NCBI RefSeq assembly: GCF_002915575.1
Contig: NZ_PQGD01000022.1
Span: 1-64,000, forward strand
Direction: 5' to 3'
Length of the DNA: 64,000 bases
Source: Superficieibacter electus
Lineage (GTDB): Bacteria > Pseudomonadota > Gammaproteobacteria > Enterobacterales > Enterobacteriaceae
Part shown: positions 51,246-60,667 of the stretch, in pieces
Numbering within the stretch: the stretch's first letter is position 1
How the letters are laid out: each line of letters begins with the position of its first letter
The notes under the pieces: model-generated
Told to the model about the DNA's origin: nothing
What the model saw: the letters and a program-made list of their open reading frames with translations, nothing else
Database searches by the model: none
Translations under genes and position numbers: made by a program

Positions 51246-51262
51246 GACTTACAGGAAAAACA

Positions 51263-52213
51263 ATGTCAAGGTATATAAACGTTGCCATTGGTCAATTAGG
51301 ACCAGTGAATCGCGAAGACTCTCGTCCGTTAGTCATAAACCGCATGATGAAAATGATGCGAGAAGCCAAAGCGCTTGCCGCTGATATTATCATCTATCCG
51401 GAACTGGCATTAACAACATTTTTCCCACGTTGGTATATGGAAAAAGAGGAAGAGATTGACCAGTGGTTTGAGAAAGACATGCCAGGTAAGGAAACTAATC
51501 CATTATTCTCTCTGGCTAAAGAGTTAAAGATTGGTTTCTATCTTGGATATGCCGAAAAAGAGATTAAAAATGGCGTTGCACATTATTATAACAGTGCAGT
51601 GCTGGTTGATAAGAACGCTGACATTATCGGAAAATATCGTAAGGTTCATCTGCCAGGTCATAGCGAACATGAGCCGTGGCGACGTTTCCAGCACCTGGAA
51701 AAGCGCTATTTTGAACCGGGCGATCGCTTTCCTGTATGGTCCGCCTTTAATGGGGTAATGGGCATGGCGCTTTGTAATGATCGTCGCTGGCCGGAAACGT
51801 ATCGCGTTATGGGGTTGCAGGGGGCCGAGATGATATTCATCGGCTACAACACGCCAGTACACAATGCCCCGGCGCCGCAGCATGACGATCTGTCGCTGTT
51901 TCACAACACACTGTCATTACAGGCCGGCGCCTACCATAACGGCTGCTGGGTAGTCGGTGTCGCTAAAGCCGGTTGTGAAGAAGGCATTGAGCAAATTGGC
52001 GGGAGCTGCATCGTCGCGCCATCTGGCGAGGTTGTCGCCGCTTGCATCACAAAAGGCGACGAAGTGGTAGTCGCCCATTGTGATCTTGATTTTTGCCAAA
52101 TTTATAAACGCACTACCTTTAATTTCGATCTCCATCGGCAGCCTCATGCTTATAAAGAAATTACCCAATATAAGGGCGAGACATTAAACGCTGATGGTTC
52201 GTTACGGTCGTAA
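51263..52213 (+). CDS. N-carbamoyl-D-amino-acid amidohydrolase-like enzyme
   Basis: 316 residues of the nitrilase superfamily with the catalytic triad Glu47 (YPELALTTFFPRW), Lys127 (GKYRKVHLPG) and Cys171 (MALCNDRRWPE). The same numbering within a residue, and the flanking stretches FQHLEKRYFEPGD, GGYNTP-like GYNTPVHN and SCIVAPSGEVVA, match D-carbamoylases, which cut N-carbamoyl-D-amino acids to D-amino acid, CO2 and ammonia. Cytoplasmic. Its place before an amino acid importer and diaminopropionate lyase suggests that it feeds or unmasks the lyase substrate. Confidence 0.87.
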   Translation: MSRYINVAIGQLGPVNREDSRPLVINRMMKMMREAKALAADIIIYPELALTTFFPRWYMEKEEEIDQWFEKDMPGKETNPLFSLAKELKIGFYLGYAEKEIKNGVAHYYNSAVLVDKNADIIGKYRKVHLPGHSEHEPWRRFQHLEKRYFEPGDRFPVWSAFNGVMGMALCNDRRWPETYRVMGLQGAEMIFIGYNTPVHNAPAPQHDDLSLFHNTLSLQAGAYHNGCWVVGVAKAGCEEGIEQIGGSCIVAPSGEVVAACITKGDEVVVAHCDLDFCQIYKRTTFNFDLHRQPHAYKEITQYKGETLNADGSLRS

Positions 52214-52245
52214 ACTATCTACTCATTAAAACTGCGAGGCATTTT

Positions 52246-53022
52246 ATGTTTCATTTAAAAAAGATTCTTCTGTTCTCTTTCTCATTCATCATACTGGCAA
52301 TGCTATCCCGAACGGTAAATGCTGATGATGGGCTGACAAAGATAAAACAACGCGGTTCTCTAATCGTAGCCACCGGTAATTACAAGCCCTTCGAATATTA
52401 TGACGACAATAACCAATTAGTCGGTTACGACATTGATATTGCCAGAGCGGTAGCCAAAAAAATCGGTGTCGAACTAAAAGTTGAAGATTTGCAATTTACC
52501 GCATTGATTCCATCGGTACAAAGCGGTCATGCCGATATGGTTATTGCCGCCATGTATATTACCGACGCCAGAAAAAAAGCCGCTGATTTTTCAGAACCAT
52601 ATTTAAAAACGGGCATGGTATTTGTCACCCGCTCTGATAATAAGACAGTGACAGATGCAGCCTCTTTAAAAGGGCTGACGGTGGGGGTTAAAAGCGGCGC
52701 GGCCAGCGAACAAATTGCACACCAGATTAATCAAAATGTTCCATTCACGATTAAGACCTATCAGGATACCGCCCAGCAGACAATGGATCTCGCTAATGGC
52801 CGCCTTGATGCAACAATTAATGATTTATTAAACCAACTTGAGCTAAACAAGGTCTTCCCGCAGGTGAAAATTGTTGGTAAGCCATTTACTGAAGCGGAAC
52901 TGGGTATTGCCGTAGCGAAAGGTAACACTTCGTTATTATCCGTTATTAATGAGGTCATTGCTGAACAGAAAGCGAATGGTGAAGCTGAAACCCTCTACAA
53001 AAAGTGGATTATTGGACAATAA
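52246..53022 (+). CDS. Polar amino acid ABC transporter, substrate-binding protein
   Basis: 258 residues. The signal peptide FSFIILAMLSRTVNA is cleaved near residue 26. The SBP_bac_3 fold follows: IKQRGSLIVATGNYKPFEYYDDNNQLVGYDIDIARAVAKKIGVELKVEDLQFTALIPSVQSGHADMVIAAMYITDARKKAADFSEPYLKTG. In this family ligand binding uses an Arg in the TDARK segment and an Asp late in the sequence. It delivers an amino acid to the permease encoded next. Spacing to neighbours is 24-33 bp. Confidence 0.92.
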   Translation: MFHLKKILLFSFSFIILAMLSRTVNADDGLTKIKQRGSLIVATGNYKPFEYYDDNNQLVGYDIDIARAVAKKIGVELKVEDLQFTALIPSVQSGHADMVIAAMYITDARKKAADFSEPYLKTGMVFVTRSDNKTVTDAASLKGLTVGVKSGAASEQIAHQINQNVPFTIKTYQDTAQQTMDLANGRLDATINDLLNQLELNKVFPQVKIVGKPFTEAELGIAVAKGNTSLLSVINEVIAEQKANGEAETLYKKWIIGQ

Positions 53023-53045
53023 TTTTATTTCCAGGGTAAATCCTA

Positions 53046-53702
53046 ATGATGATGCTGAATTATGAAGTTGTGCTGAGCAAAATGCCATTATTGCTTCAGG
53101 GCTGTTTAATGACTCTGGAAGTATCCCTGCTGGCTCTATTACTGGGAGTGACCACCGGGATTATTGGTTCATTATGCCGTCTTTCCACCAATAAGTTTCT
53201 GAACCTGCTGGCGTTCCTGTATGTCTGGTTTTTCCGCGGCACACCTTTTATGGTTCAGCTTTTTATTCTTTATTTCGGCTTTCCGGGCATTGGTCTGCCA
53301 ATGAGTAGTATGACCGCCGGTATTATGGGGCTGGGATTATATACCGGATCCTATATTACTGAAATCATTCGCGGTTCTATTTTAGCCGTAGATAAAGGAC
53401 AAGCGGAGGCAGCGGAGTCTTTAGGCATGAACGGGCCGCAAGCGCTCTGGCATATTATTGCGCCACAGGCCATTAAGTTATGTATTCCGGCACTGGTTAA
53501 TCAATTCATTATGACCATAAAGAACTCCTCTATCGTCTCTTTAGTTACGATATCGGAACTCTTTCATGTGGCGGATCGCATTAACTCATCGACATTTCGT
53601 TCATTCGAGGTTTATACCACTATCGCGGTGCTGTACCTGATCATGAACTCGGTATTCATGATTTTGGCAGCCAGACTGGAAAAAAGGATGGCCCGCTCAT
53701 GA
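53046..53702 (+). CDS. Polar amino acid ABC transporter, permease
   Basis: 218 residues of the His/Glu/Gln/Arg-type permease family with five or six membrane helices. Landmarks are [48 protein letters not shown], and the EAA loop [23 protein letters not shown] (about residue 137), which docks on the ATPase. Its stop overlaps the ATPase start by 4 bp. A single permease gene implies a homodimer. Confidence 0.92.
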   Translation: MMMLNYEVVLSKMPLLLQGCLMTLEVSLLALLLGVTTGIIGSLCRLSTNKFLNLLAFLYVWFFRGTPFMVQLFILYFGFPGIGLPMSSMTAGIMGLGLYTGSYITEIIRGSILAVDKGQAEAAESLGMNGPQALWHIIAPQAIKLCIPALVNQFIMTIKNSSIVSLVTISELFHVADRINSSTFRSFEVYTTIAVLYLIMNSVFMILAARLEKRMARS

Positions 53703-54442
53703 GTCATTACATGCTTGAAATGCACCAGGTCACAAAGCGCTTTGGCGATCACGAGGTGCTAAAACAATTTTCTTTACTGGTTCCCCCTGGTGAAAAAGTC
53801 GTGCTGATCGGGCCAAGCGGCTCAGGGAAAAGCACCGTGCTCCGCTGTATTAACCATCTGGAGCCAATTCAGGATGGGAACATTATCGTCAACGGTCACG
53901 AGGTAAGAGATAAACGAGCTTTACGCCAGCTGCGTCAGAATATCGGTATGGTGTTCCAGCGTTTTAATCTTTTCCCCCATAAAACCGTGCTGGAGAACGT
54001 CATGTCCGGGCCGGTCATCGTCAAAAAAATACCCGTCGTTGAAGCCCGGCAGCTGGCGCTAGGCCTGTTGGATCGCGTCGGTCTTGCAGAAAAGGTGAAC
54101 AGCTACCCCAAAGAACTCTCTGGCGGGCAGCAACAACGGGCGGCTATTGCGCGGGCGCTCGCCATGAATCCAGATGTCATGCTGTTTGACGAGCCGACCT
54201 CCGCACTCGACCCTGAGCTGGTTGATGAGGTGCTGTCAGTCATGACCGATTTAGCCAAAGAGGGCATGACGATGTTGGTCGTCACACATGAAATGGCGTT
54301 TGCCCGTGAGTTTGGCGATCACGTGCTGTTTATGGATCAGGGTGTAGTGGTCGAGGAAGGAACCGCAGAACAGATTTTTACCGCGCCGCAACAGCAGCGA
54401 ACCCGCGATTTTTTACGCCGCGTATATCGTCACGCAAATTAA
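53699..54442 (+). CDS. Polar amino acid ABC transporter, ATP-binding protein
   Basis: 247 residues: Walker [10 protein letters not shown] (about 39-47), Q-loop region [19 protein letters not shown], signature LSGGQQQR (about 141), Walker [15 protein letters not shown] and the switch His in [13 protein letters not shown] complete GlnQ/HisP-type ATPase powering uptake through the adjacent permease. It is translated from an ATG overlapping the permease stop. Confidence 0.95.
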   Translation: MSHYMLEMHQVTKRFGDHEVLKQFSLLVPPGEKVVLIGPSGSGKSTVLRCINHLEPIQDGNIIVNGHEVRDKRALRQLRQNIGMVFQRFNLFPHKTVLENVMSGPVIVKKIPVVEARQLALGLLDRVGLAEKVNSYPKELSGGQQQRAAIARALAMNPDVMLFDEPTSALDPELVDEVLSVMTDLAKEGMTMLVVTHEMAFAREFGDHVLFMDQGVVVEEGTAEQIFTAPQQQRTRDFLRRVYRHAN

Positions 54443-54466
54443 CCACTGACCCCAGGGAGAGAGATA

Positions 54467-55666
54467 ATGGCAGACCTTATTCGTGCAGTAATTAACCCAT
54501 CGCGTCCGGCATCTGGTGATACGCTGTCGGCCTTCACGACATCGGAGCTGAAAAACGTTATCGCGTTTCATCAATCCATTCCCGGTTATCACCCTACACC
54601 GTTAACGGCACTCCCGGCGCTTGCCAGTGCGCTAGGGGTAAAAACGATCCAAGTAAAAGATGAGTCACGCCGTTTTGGCCTCAACGCCTTCAAGGCGCTG
54701 GGCGCGTCCTGGGCGATGGCGAGCTACCTTGCGCAGCAACTGGAGTTAACGGAGCAACCGCTCATCTTTCCACAACTACAAACAGCTTTGCGCCAGCACC
54801 CTGCGCTCACTCAGACATTTGCGACCACTACGGATGGTAACCATGGGCGCGGCGTGGCATGGATGGCACGCCTGTTGGGACAAAAAGCGGTCATCAATAT
54901 GCCCGCAGGAACCACCGCCGAACGTCTACAGGCGATCCGTGCGGAAGGCGCAACGGCGCAGATTGTGCCAATGAACTATGACGATGCCGTGCGTCTTACC
55001 GCAAAACAGGCGGCAGAAGCGGGTTGGATCATCATGCAGGATACGGCCTGGCCTGGTTATGAAGCGATCCCTATGTGGATCATGCAGGGCTATAGCACGC
55101 TGATTACTGAAATCGCCGAACAGCTCACTGTACTACCCACCCATCTTTTTGTTCAGGCCGGCGTTGGCGCATTTGCTGGCGCTATTCAGGCGGCTGCCAT
55201 TGCCCGCTGGGGCGAACAAGCGCCCAGGGTGATTATTGTTGAATCCAGCCAGGCGGATTGTCTCTACCGTTCAGCCCAACGCGACGACGGGCAGACCGTT
55301 GCCGTCAGCGGCGCGCTGGATACCATTATGGCCGGTCTGGCCTGCGGCGAAGCCAATACGATCGCATGGCCTATTCTTCGGGATCACAGCAACGCCTTTC
55401 TCTCTTGTGCAGATGAGGTCGCAGCACTAGGAATGCGCATGTTAGCCGCGCCATGTCCGGGCGATATGCCGATAACCAGCGGAGAATCCGGCGCGGTCGG
55501 TGCTGGCGCGCTGGGGCTACTGATGCAACCGGGCTATGCGTCAATCGCCCAAATGCTCAGCCTGGATCACAACGCCCGCGTTCTGCTGATCAGCACCGAA
55601 GGCGATACCGACAAAACAGGCTATCGCAACATTGTCTGGGGCGGTCAGCACGCACTTTCCCTGTAG
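54467..55666 (+). CDS. dpaL: Diaminopropionate ammonia-lyase
   Basis: 399 residues, fold-type II PLP enzyme. The PLP-binding Lys76 is in RRFGLNAFKALGASWA. Other family motifs are TTDGNHGRGVAWMARLLGQKAVINMP, MQDTAWPGYEAIPMWIMQGYSTL and the phosphate-site/Gly-rich ITSGESGAVGAGALGLL. DpaL converts D- or L-2,3-diaminopropionate to pyruvate plus two ammonia, and acts on D-serine more weakly. In E. coli the homologue ygeX adjoins ygeY, as here. Together with the importer it should supply carbon and nitrogen from an unusual amino acid. Confidence 0.94.
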   Translation: MADLIRAVINPSRPASGDTLSAFTTSELKNVIAFHQSIPGYHPTPLTALPALASALGVKTIQVKDESRRFGLNAFKALGASWAMASYLAQQLELTEQPLIFPQLQTALRQHPALTQTFATTTDGNHGRGVAWMARLLGQKAVINMPAGTTAERLQAIRAEGATAQIVPMNYDDAVRLTAKQAAEAGWIIMQDTAWPGYEAIPMWIMQGYSTLITEIAEQLTVLPTHLFVQAGVGAFAGAIQAAAIARWGEQAPRVIIVESSQADCLYRSAQRDDGQTVAVSGALDTIMAGLACGEANTIAWPILRDHSNAFLSCADEVAALGMRMLAAPCPGDMPITSGESGAVGAGALGLLMQPGYASIAQMLSLDHNARVLLISTEGDTDKTGYRNIVWGGQHALSL

Positions 55667-55693
55667 TCATCATTTAACCTTCAGAGAACAATA

Positions 55694-56872
55694 ATGAATC
55701 AACAACACCAAAATCCTGTCATCACCTGCTGCCAGCGTTTAATCCAGAAGCAAAGTTATTCCGGGGAGGAGAAAGACGTCGTGGATGAAATTCACGATAT
55801 CATGACCGAACTTAATTACGACGAGATAACCATTGATCGCTACGGTAATATCATCGGCATGATGAGAGGCAATCTGCCGGGCAAGCATATTTTGTTTGAT
55901 GGGCACATCGATACCGTGCCGGTAAACGCGGCCCAGTGGCAACACTCCCCATACGCCGCAGACATTATCGATGGCAAAATATATGGTCGCGGCACTTCCG
56001 ATATGAAAGGGGCAGTTGCCGCAATGCTAACCGCCGTTAGCGATTTCGCCCACGATAGCAACCGCCAGTTTGCCGGAAATTTGTATGTATCCTGCGTCGT
56101 GCATGAAGAGTGTTTTGAAGGCGTCGCCAGCCGGTTAATCAGCCAGAAAGTGAAACCGGATGTCGTGATCATTGGCGAAGCCTCCGAACTGAACCTGAAA
56201 ATCGGTCAGCGCGGGCGCGCAGAGATCGTACTCGAAACCTTCGGCAAACCGGCTCATTCCGCCAACCCGGAAACGGGTATCAATGCGGTCTATAGCATGG
56301 CCACCTTACTGAATGCATTGCAGAAAATGGCCGTGGAACAACATCCACAGTTAGGTAAAGGGATTCTGGAAGTTACGGATGTTAAATCCTCGCCCTGGCC
56401 CGGCGCTTCAGTGGTTCCTGACTATTGCCGGGCTACCGCAGACCGCCGTCTGCTCACCGGAGAAACCCCTGCATCCGTGCTTGCACCATTGCAGATATTG
56501 CTTGAAAACTGCGCCGCACAAGACCCGCGCTTTAAGGCAAAAGTAAGTTTTGCCGAGGGGCAGGAAACCTGCTGGACTGGTGAACAAATTCAGGCAGTGC
56601 GTTTTTTCCCTGGTTGGATCATGGATGAGACCAGCCCGCTGGTGCAAACCGCCCTGACCGCTCTACGCGCCACTGGCCTGACGCCACAGGTAACCACCTA
56701 CTCCTTCTGCACCAACGGCAGTCATTATGCTGGTGAAGCGAAGATCCCGACGCTGGGCTTCGGGCCATCCCGGGAAAATTTAGCTCATGTGATCGATGAA
56801 TATATCGAAGTGGAACAACTGCTGGGTGCCGCCCAGGGCTACTACGCGCTGGCAAAAGCGCTAACCCGTTAA
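55694..56872 (+). CDS. ygeY: YgeY-type M20 metallohydrolase
   Basis: 392 residues, peptidase M20/ArgE-DapE fold. Metal ligands and catalytic residues: His71 and Asp73 in FDGHIDTVPV, Asp103 in GRGTSDMKGAVAAM, Glu138-Glu139 in VVHEECFEG. The YgeY-specific C-terminal motif FCTNGSHYAGEAKIPTLGFGPSRENLAHVIDEYI is present. Related enzymes release amino acids by cutting amides or deacylating. Paired with dpaL it may free diaminopropionate from a peptide or acyl conjugate. It is the last intact gene of the operon. Confidence 0.9.
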   Translation: MNQQHQNPVITCCQRLIQKQSYSGEEKDVVDEIHDIMTELNYDEITIDRYGNIIGMMRGNLPGKHILFDGHIDTVPVNAAQWQHSPYAADIIDGKIYGRGTSDMKGAVAAMLTAVSDFAHDSNRQFAGNLYVSCVVHEECFEGVASRLISQKVKPDVVIIGEASELNLKIGQRGRAEIVLETFGKPAHSANPETGINAVYSMATLLNALQKMAVEQHPQLGKGILEVTDVKSSPWPGASVVPDYCRATADRRLLTGETPASVLAPLQILLENCAAQDPRFKAKVSFAEGQETCWTGEQIQAVRFFPGWIMDETSPLVQTALTALRATGLTPQVTTYSFCTNGSHYAGEAKIPTLGFGPSRENLAHVIDEYIEVEQLLGAAQGYYALAKALTR

Positions 56873-56912
56873 ATCTGAATATTGATTTGTATCATACAGG
56901 AAAGCCAGGTCC

Positions 56913-56954
56913 GAAGATTTGCCGTATAGTAAATCTTCCAGGTGCAGGACCTGG
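56913..56954 (+). terminator. Two consecutive hairpins after the dpaL-ygeY operon
   Basis: GAAGATTT (56913-56920) pairs with AAATCTTC (56931-56938), and CCAGGT (56938-56943) with ACCTGG (56949-56954). They start 41 bp after the ygeY stop. T-tracts are missing, so they may protect the mRNA end rather than terminate by themselves. Confidence 0.45.
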
Positions 56955-57102
56955 TGGTTATGGGACTGATATGCAGCCAAAATTATGACCCAGCGTACCG
57001 CCAATGCGTGGTTAAAGATTACAACGTGCGCTGAGAAAGCTCCTGTGTTGTTATCAGCGCCTGCCCGAAGCAGACCGCCCCCCACTCCGGGCCTGAAGCG
57101 GG

Positions 57103-57387
57103 CATATTATTAAGTCGCTCATTGTTAATCGCCCAATTATGCAGGTTTTTGATTCGCGAGCTGGTATCGAAAGCGAGCGTGTCCATAATGAACTGCGTGG
57201 CAGATTAAGCTTTGAAAGCCAAATACTGAATGGTCCCGAAATTGCTGATTTAGAGCCAACACTGGCAGGAAAATTTAGCCATGGTATTTTGCTGCCACAG
57301 TGGCGTTTTGTCACCGACACCGAAAGCTTTATTGTCGCTCTTACCGACAATTTCATCTCTAAAGGAGGTAAGCGTGTTAATGCCAGC
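57103..57387 (+). pseudogene. D-amino-acid dehydrogenase-like (DAO family) fragment
   Basis: The frame around 57139 reads MQVFDSRAGIESERVHNELRGRLSFESQILNGPEIADLEPTLAGKFSHGILLPQWRFVTDTESFIVALTDNFISKGGKRVN, the middle part of DadA-type FAD oxidoreductases (ADLEPTL and GILLP...F.TD patterns). The frame stays open upstream to about 57103, but the FAD-binding N-terminus is missing. At 57388 an IS3-type end (TGAATCGCCACGGG) cuts the gene. A D-amino acid oxidoreductase would fit the operon upstream, so it may be a lost member of the pathway. Confidence 0.75.
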
Positions 57388-57966
57388 TGAATCGCCACGG
57401 GTTTAACAGACACCTCAGAGTCATTTAAAATGACTTAAAGAGAGGTGCCTATGAGCGGTAAACGTTATTCCGAAGAGTTTAAAATTGAAGCGGTAAAACA
57501 GGTTGTTGAGCGTGGCCATTCTGTTTCCAGCGTCGCAACACGTCTCGATATCACTACCCACAGTCTTTATGCCTGAATAAAGGAGTACGGGCCAGACTCC
57601 TCCACCAATAAAGAACAGTCAGATGCTCAGGCCGAGATCCGCCGACTCCAGAAGGAGCTGAAGCGGGTTACTGACGAACGGGACATATAAAAAAAAGCCG
57701 CGGCGTACTTCGCAAAGCTGTCCGACTGAGGTACGCCTTTATCCATGACAATACCCTTTCTGGCCTGTTCGTCTGCTCTGTTGGGTGCTGAATGTTCATC
57801 CCAGTGGTTTTTACGCCTGGCTTCAACAGCCGCATTCTCAGCGCCACCAGGCAGACCTGAGACTGACGGGACAGATCAAACAGTTCTGGCTGCAATCCGG
57901 TTGCGTTTATGGCTATCGCAAGATCCATCTGGATCTGCGGGATAGTGGGCATGGTTCGCCTTCTCA
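57388..57966 (+). mobile_element. IS3-family (IS51-type) remnant, left end and decayed orfA/orfB
   Basis: The left end TGAATCGCCACGGGTTTAAC at 57388 is followed by orfA from the ATG at 57451: GKRYSEEFKIEAVKQVVERGHSVSSVATRLDITTHSLYA, with a stop in place of Trp, then EIRRLQKELKRVTDERDI, with a stop in place of Leu. orfB begins near 57740 but is frameshifted; the segment LNVHPSGFYAWLQQPHSQRHQADLRLTGQIKQFWLQSGCVYGYRKIHLDLRD is legible before the sequence breaks off near 57966. The element is dead. Confidence 0.85.
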
Positions 57967-58011
57967 CCAGACCGGCAGGGAAAACATCCTCAGCAACATC
58001 TTAGCCACTAT

Positions 58012-58680
58012 CATGGAGTACTGCCGGCGGATGCCTTCGCAGGCTACGACAGGTTGTTCAGCGCAGGGCGTAACGGCGGCCCGTTAACAGAAGCAGCCTG
58101 CGGGGCTCACGCGCGCAGAAAAATCCACGACGTCTATATAAGTACTCAGACGGCCACGGTAGAAGAAGCCCTGAAACGTATAGGTGAACTGTACGCGGTG
58201 GAAGAGCAAATACGTGGCCTCCCGGCAACTGATCGGCTGGCAGCCAAGCAATTCCGGAGTAAGCCGCTGCTGGCATCCCTGCATGTGTGGTTGGTGGAGA
58301 AAAGCGCCACGCTGTCGAAAAAATCCCGGCTGGGTGAGGCGTTCGCTTATGCGCTGAACCAGTGGGATGCGCTGTGTCACTACTGTGATGACGGTCTTGC
58401 AGAAACTGATAACAATGCCGCAGAACGTGCGCTACGAGCCGTCTGTCTTAGAAAGAAAAATTATATCTTCTTCGGCAGCGATCACGGAGGAGAGCGTGGT
58501 GCACTGCTATATGGTCTTATCGGGACATGCAGGCTCATTGGCATCGATCCAGAGGCTTACCTTCGCCATATCCTGAGCATACTGCCGGAGTGGCCTTCCA
58601 ATAAAGTGGCTGAGCTTCTGCCCTGGAACGTAGATCTCACCAATAAATAACCGTCAATACGGCGCTCACTTAACGCTTAC
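58012..58680 (+). mobile_element. IS66-family remnant with transposase (TnpC) C-terminus
   Basis: The legible frame (about 58012-58650) reads LPADAFAGYDRLFSAGRNGGPLTEAACGAHARRKIHDVY, then ALCHYCDDGLAETDNNAAERALRAVCLRKKNYIFFGSDHGGERGALLYGLIGTCRLIGIDPEAYLRHIL, the DDE transposase and IS66 C-terminal domains with the catalytic Glu in NNAAERALR. The right end GCTCACTTAACGCTTAC ends at 58680. The left part, including tnpA, tnpB and the TnpC N-terminus, is missing. Confidence 0.88.
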
Positions 58681-58776
58681 AATAAAGCGGTTGTGGCACT
58701 GGCTAATAAAAATGCACGAATGGCATGGGTGTTGGTGAATCAGAAAACAGTTTATATAGCGAAGTGAATGACCTTT
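58681..58776 (+). pseudogene. IS110-family transposase C-terminal scrap
   Basis: Directly after the IS66 end the frame reads NKAVVALANKNARMAWVLVNQKTVYIAK followed by a stop, the typical C-terminus of IS110 transposases. The IS66 remnant probably inserted into an older IS110 copy. The following DNA to 59192 has no recognisable gene; a 76-codon plus-strand frame at 58888-59118 is not credible on sequence grounds. Confidence 0.7.
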
Positions 58777-59192
58777 ATCAAAAAAGTCAAAGAGTTGATG
58801 TACTGACAGAAAAAACCGACTCTCTGTGAACCTGGCAAATAACGCGGCTGTCATAAGCCATGGTGATAATGAGGCCAGAGAGTATGGATGTTCATCAGGA
58901 CTCACGAAGCCGAATATATGTTTGTGACTACATTGTCAGGAAAAGAATTACCCCTACTTGCATCGGAGCAGTATCCATATAGCTATTTAGATAATGATGC
59001 ATTCAGCGTAACGCCGTGGAACGGTATTTTAGCTAATTTAATAATATCGCCGCGTTGCCTTCCGTTACGACAAAACGGCGAGAAATTATCGGCTATAGTA
59101 AAACTGAACTGCATCTGATTCTTTTATAACGGGTATACCCTTAAAGGAGTCCTTCTTGTATTCTCTGAATGAGTAAGGTCCCCGTTCAGGCC

Positions 59193-60572
59193 TCAGGATT
59201 CAGCTATTTGTAGCTGCGCTGCCGGTTTAAGTACAGCGTACATAACGCCAGTCAGCGCTGTACCGGCGATGATAGATATCAGATACATTGCAACATGTCC
59301 CACAGCATGTGGGATCGCCAGCACAAACAGCCCACCGTGAGGAGCCATCAACGTACAGCCGAAAAACATGGATAAGCCTCCGGCCAGCGCACCGCCAGCC
59401 ATAGTCGACGGGATCACACGCATTGGGTCCCGGGCAGCAAAGGGAATGGCACCCTCGGAGATAAAGCACAGGCCCAGCACAAAAGATGCTTTGCCAGCCT
59501 CACGCTCCTGTTGGGAGAATTTAGCTTTTGCCAGCCAGGTAGTTACGCCCATCCCCAATGCTGGAACCATACCGGCAGCCATGATCGCCGCCATAGGCTG
59601 ATAAGACTGGGACGCCAGCAACCCAACGCCGAAAGTGTATGCAGCTTTATTAACCGGCCCACCAAGATCGAAACATTGCATCGCTCCCAGCAAAATTCCG
59701 AGTAGCATGGCATTGGCTGTCGTCATACCGGACAGGAATGTGGTCAATCCCATCATGGCAGCAGAAACCGGACCTCCCACCACATAAATAATCACCAGTC
59801 CAGTAATCATTGTCGCCAGCAAGGGGATCACCAGTACAGGCTTTAACGCATCCATTACCTGAGGCAGTCGAATTTTCTCGACCATATATTTAGCAACATA
59901 ACCCGCCAGAAAACCAGCCACTATACCGCCTAAAAAACCCGCGCCGCTATTGCTGGCAAGCATACCGCCAATCAATCCTGGTGCCAGTCCGGGGCGATCA
60001 GCGATAGAAAATGCAATAAAACCGGCCAGTACCGGCACCATCAGTGCGAAAGCCGCCTTCCCGCCGATTTGCATCAGAGCCGCCGCCAGCGTGCCTGGCT
60101 CTTTGAAAGCCTGAATACCAAAAACAAACGATAGCGCAATGCACAAGCCGCCAGCCACCACCAGCGGCAACATATGAGATACACCAGTCATCAAATGTTT
60201 GTACACTGCCGGCAGTTCCGCTTTTAGCGACGGTGCCTGTATTTTTCCTTCCTCGCCATAGAGCGTTGCCGCGGTAAGGGCCTGGGAAATTTCCAGGGCT
60301 GGTTTTTTTAGTGCTGCGCCGGTACTGGTGCGATAGAGTCGTTTACCCGTGAAACGGGACAAATCCACGTCGATATCGGCGGCGATAATAACCACATCGG
60401 CAGTTGCAATCTCATCGGAGGTTAATTCATTTTTCGCTCCCACCGACCCATGCGTTTCTACTTTGATCCAATCTCCTTGCTTCGTGGCCGCAACAGTCAG
60501 GGCTTCTGCTGCCATAAAGGTATGCGCCACGCCGGTTGGACAAGCAGTGATGGCAATAATGCGTTTGTTCAT
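59193..60572 (-). CDS. PTS fructose-type transporter, fused EIIBC
   Basis: 459 residues. The N-terminal EIIB-Fru domain carries the phosphorylated Cys11 in [18 protein letters not shown]. After a linker at about 105-120, the EIIC domain holds about eight to ten membrane helices, with [25 protein letters not shown] and PHGGLFV motifs of the family. It imports and phosphorylates a fructose-like sugar. EIIA and HPr-like domains are not encoded nearby, so they must come from elsewhere. It lies 95 bp downstream of the AroE-like gene on the same strand. Confidence 0.93.
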   Translation of the reverse strand: MNKRIIAITACPTGVAHTFMAAEALTVAATKQGDWIKVETHGSVGAKNELTSDEIATADVVIIAADIDVDLSRFTGKRLYRTSTGAALKKPALEISQALTAATLYGEEGKIQAPSLKAELPAVYKHLMTGVSHMLPLVVAGGLCIALSFVFGIQAFKEPGTLAAALMQIGGKAAFALMVPVLAGFIAFSIADRPGLAPGLIGGMLASNSGAGFLGGIVAGFLAGYVAKYMVEKIRLPQVMDALKPVLVIPLLATMITGLVIIYVVGGPVSAAMMGLTTFLSGMTTANAMLLGILLGAMQCFDLGGPVNKAAYTFGVGLLASQSYQPMAAIMAAGMVPALGMGVTTWLAKAKFSQQEREAGKASFVLGLCFISEGAIPFAARDPMRVIPSTMAGGALAGGLSMFFGCTLMAPHGGLFVLAIPHAVGHVAMYLISIIAGTALTGVMYAVLKPAAQLQIAES

Positions 60573-60667
60573 AGGGTACGCCTTCTTTTCGATGAATCTA
60601 TTAAGGATTAAGGCTATTTTTTATTGATCTATTTTTACAGGGAAATCATGTTATTTTATTTCATTAT

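Noticed and set aside
58888-59118. 76-codon frame on the plus strand
   Set aside because: No family resemblance, no start signal, situated in IS debris.
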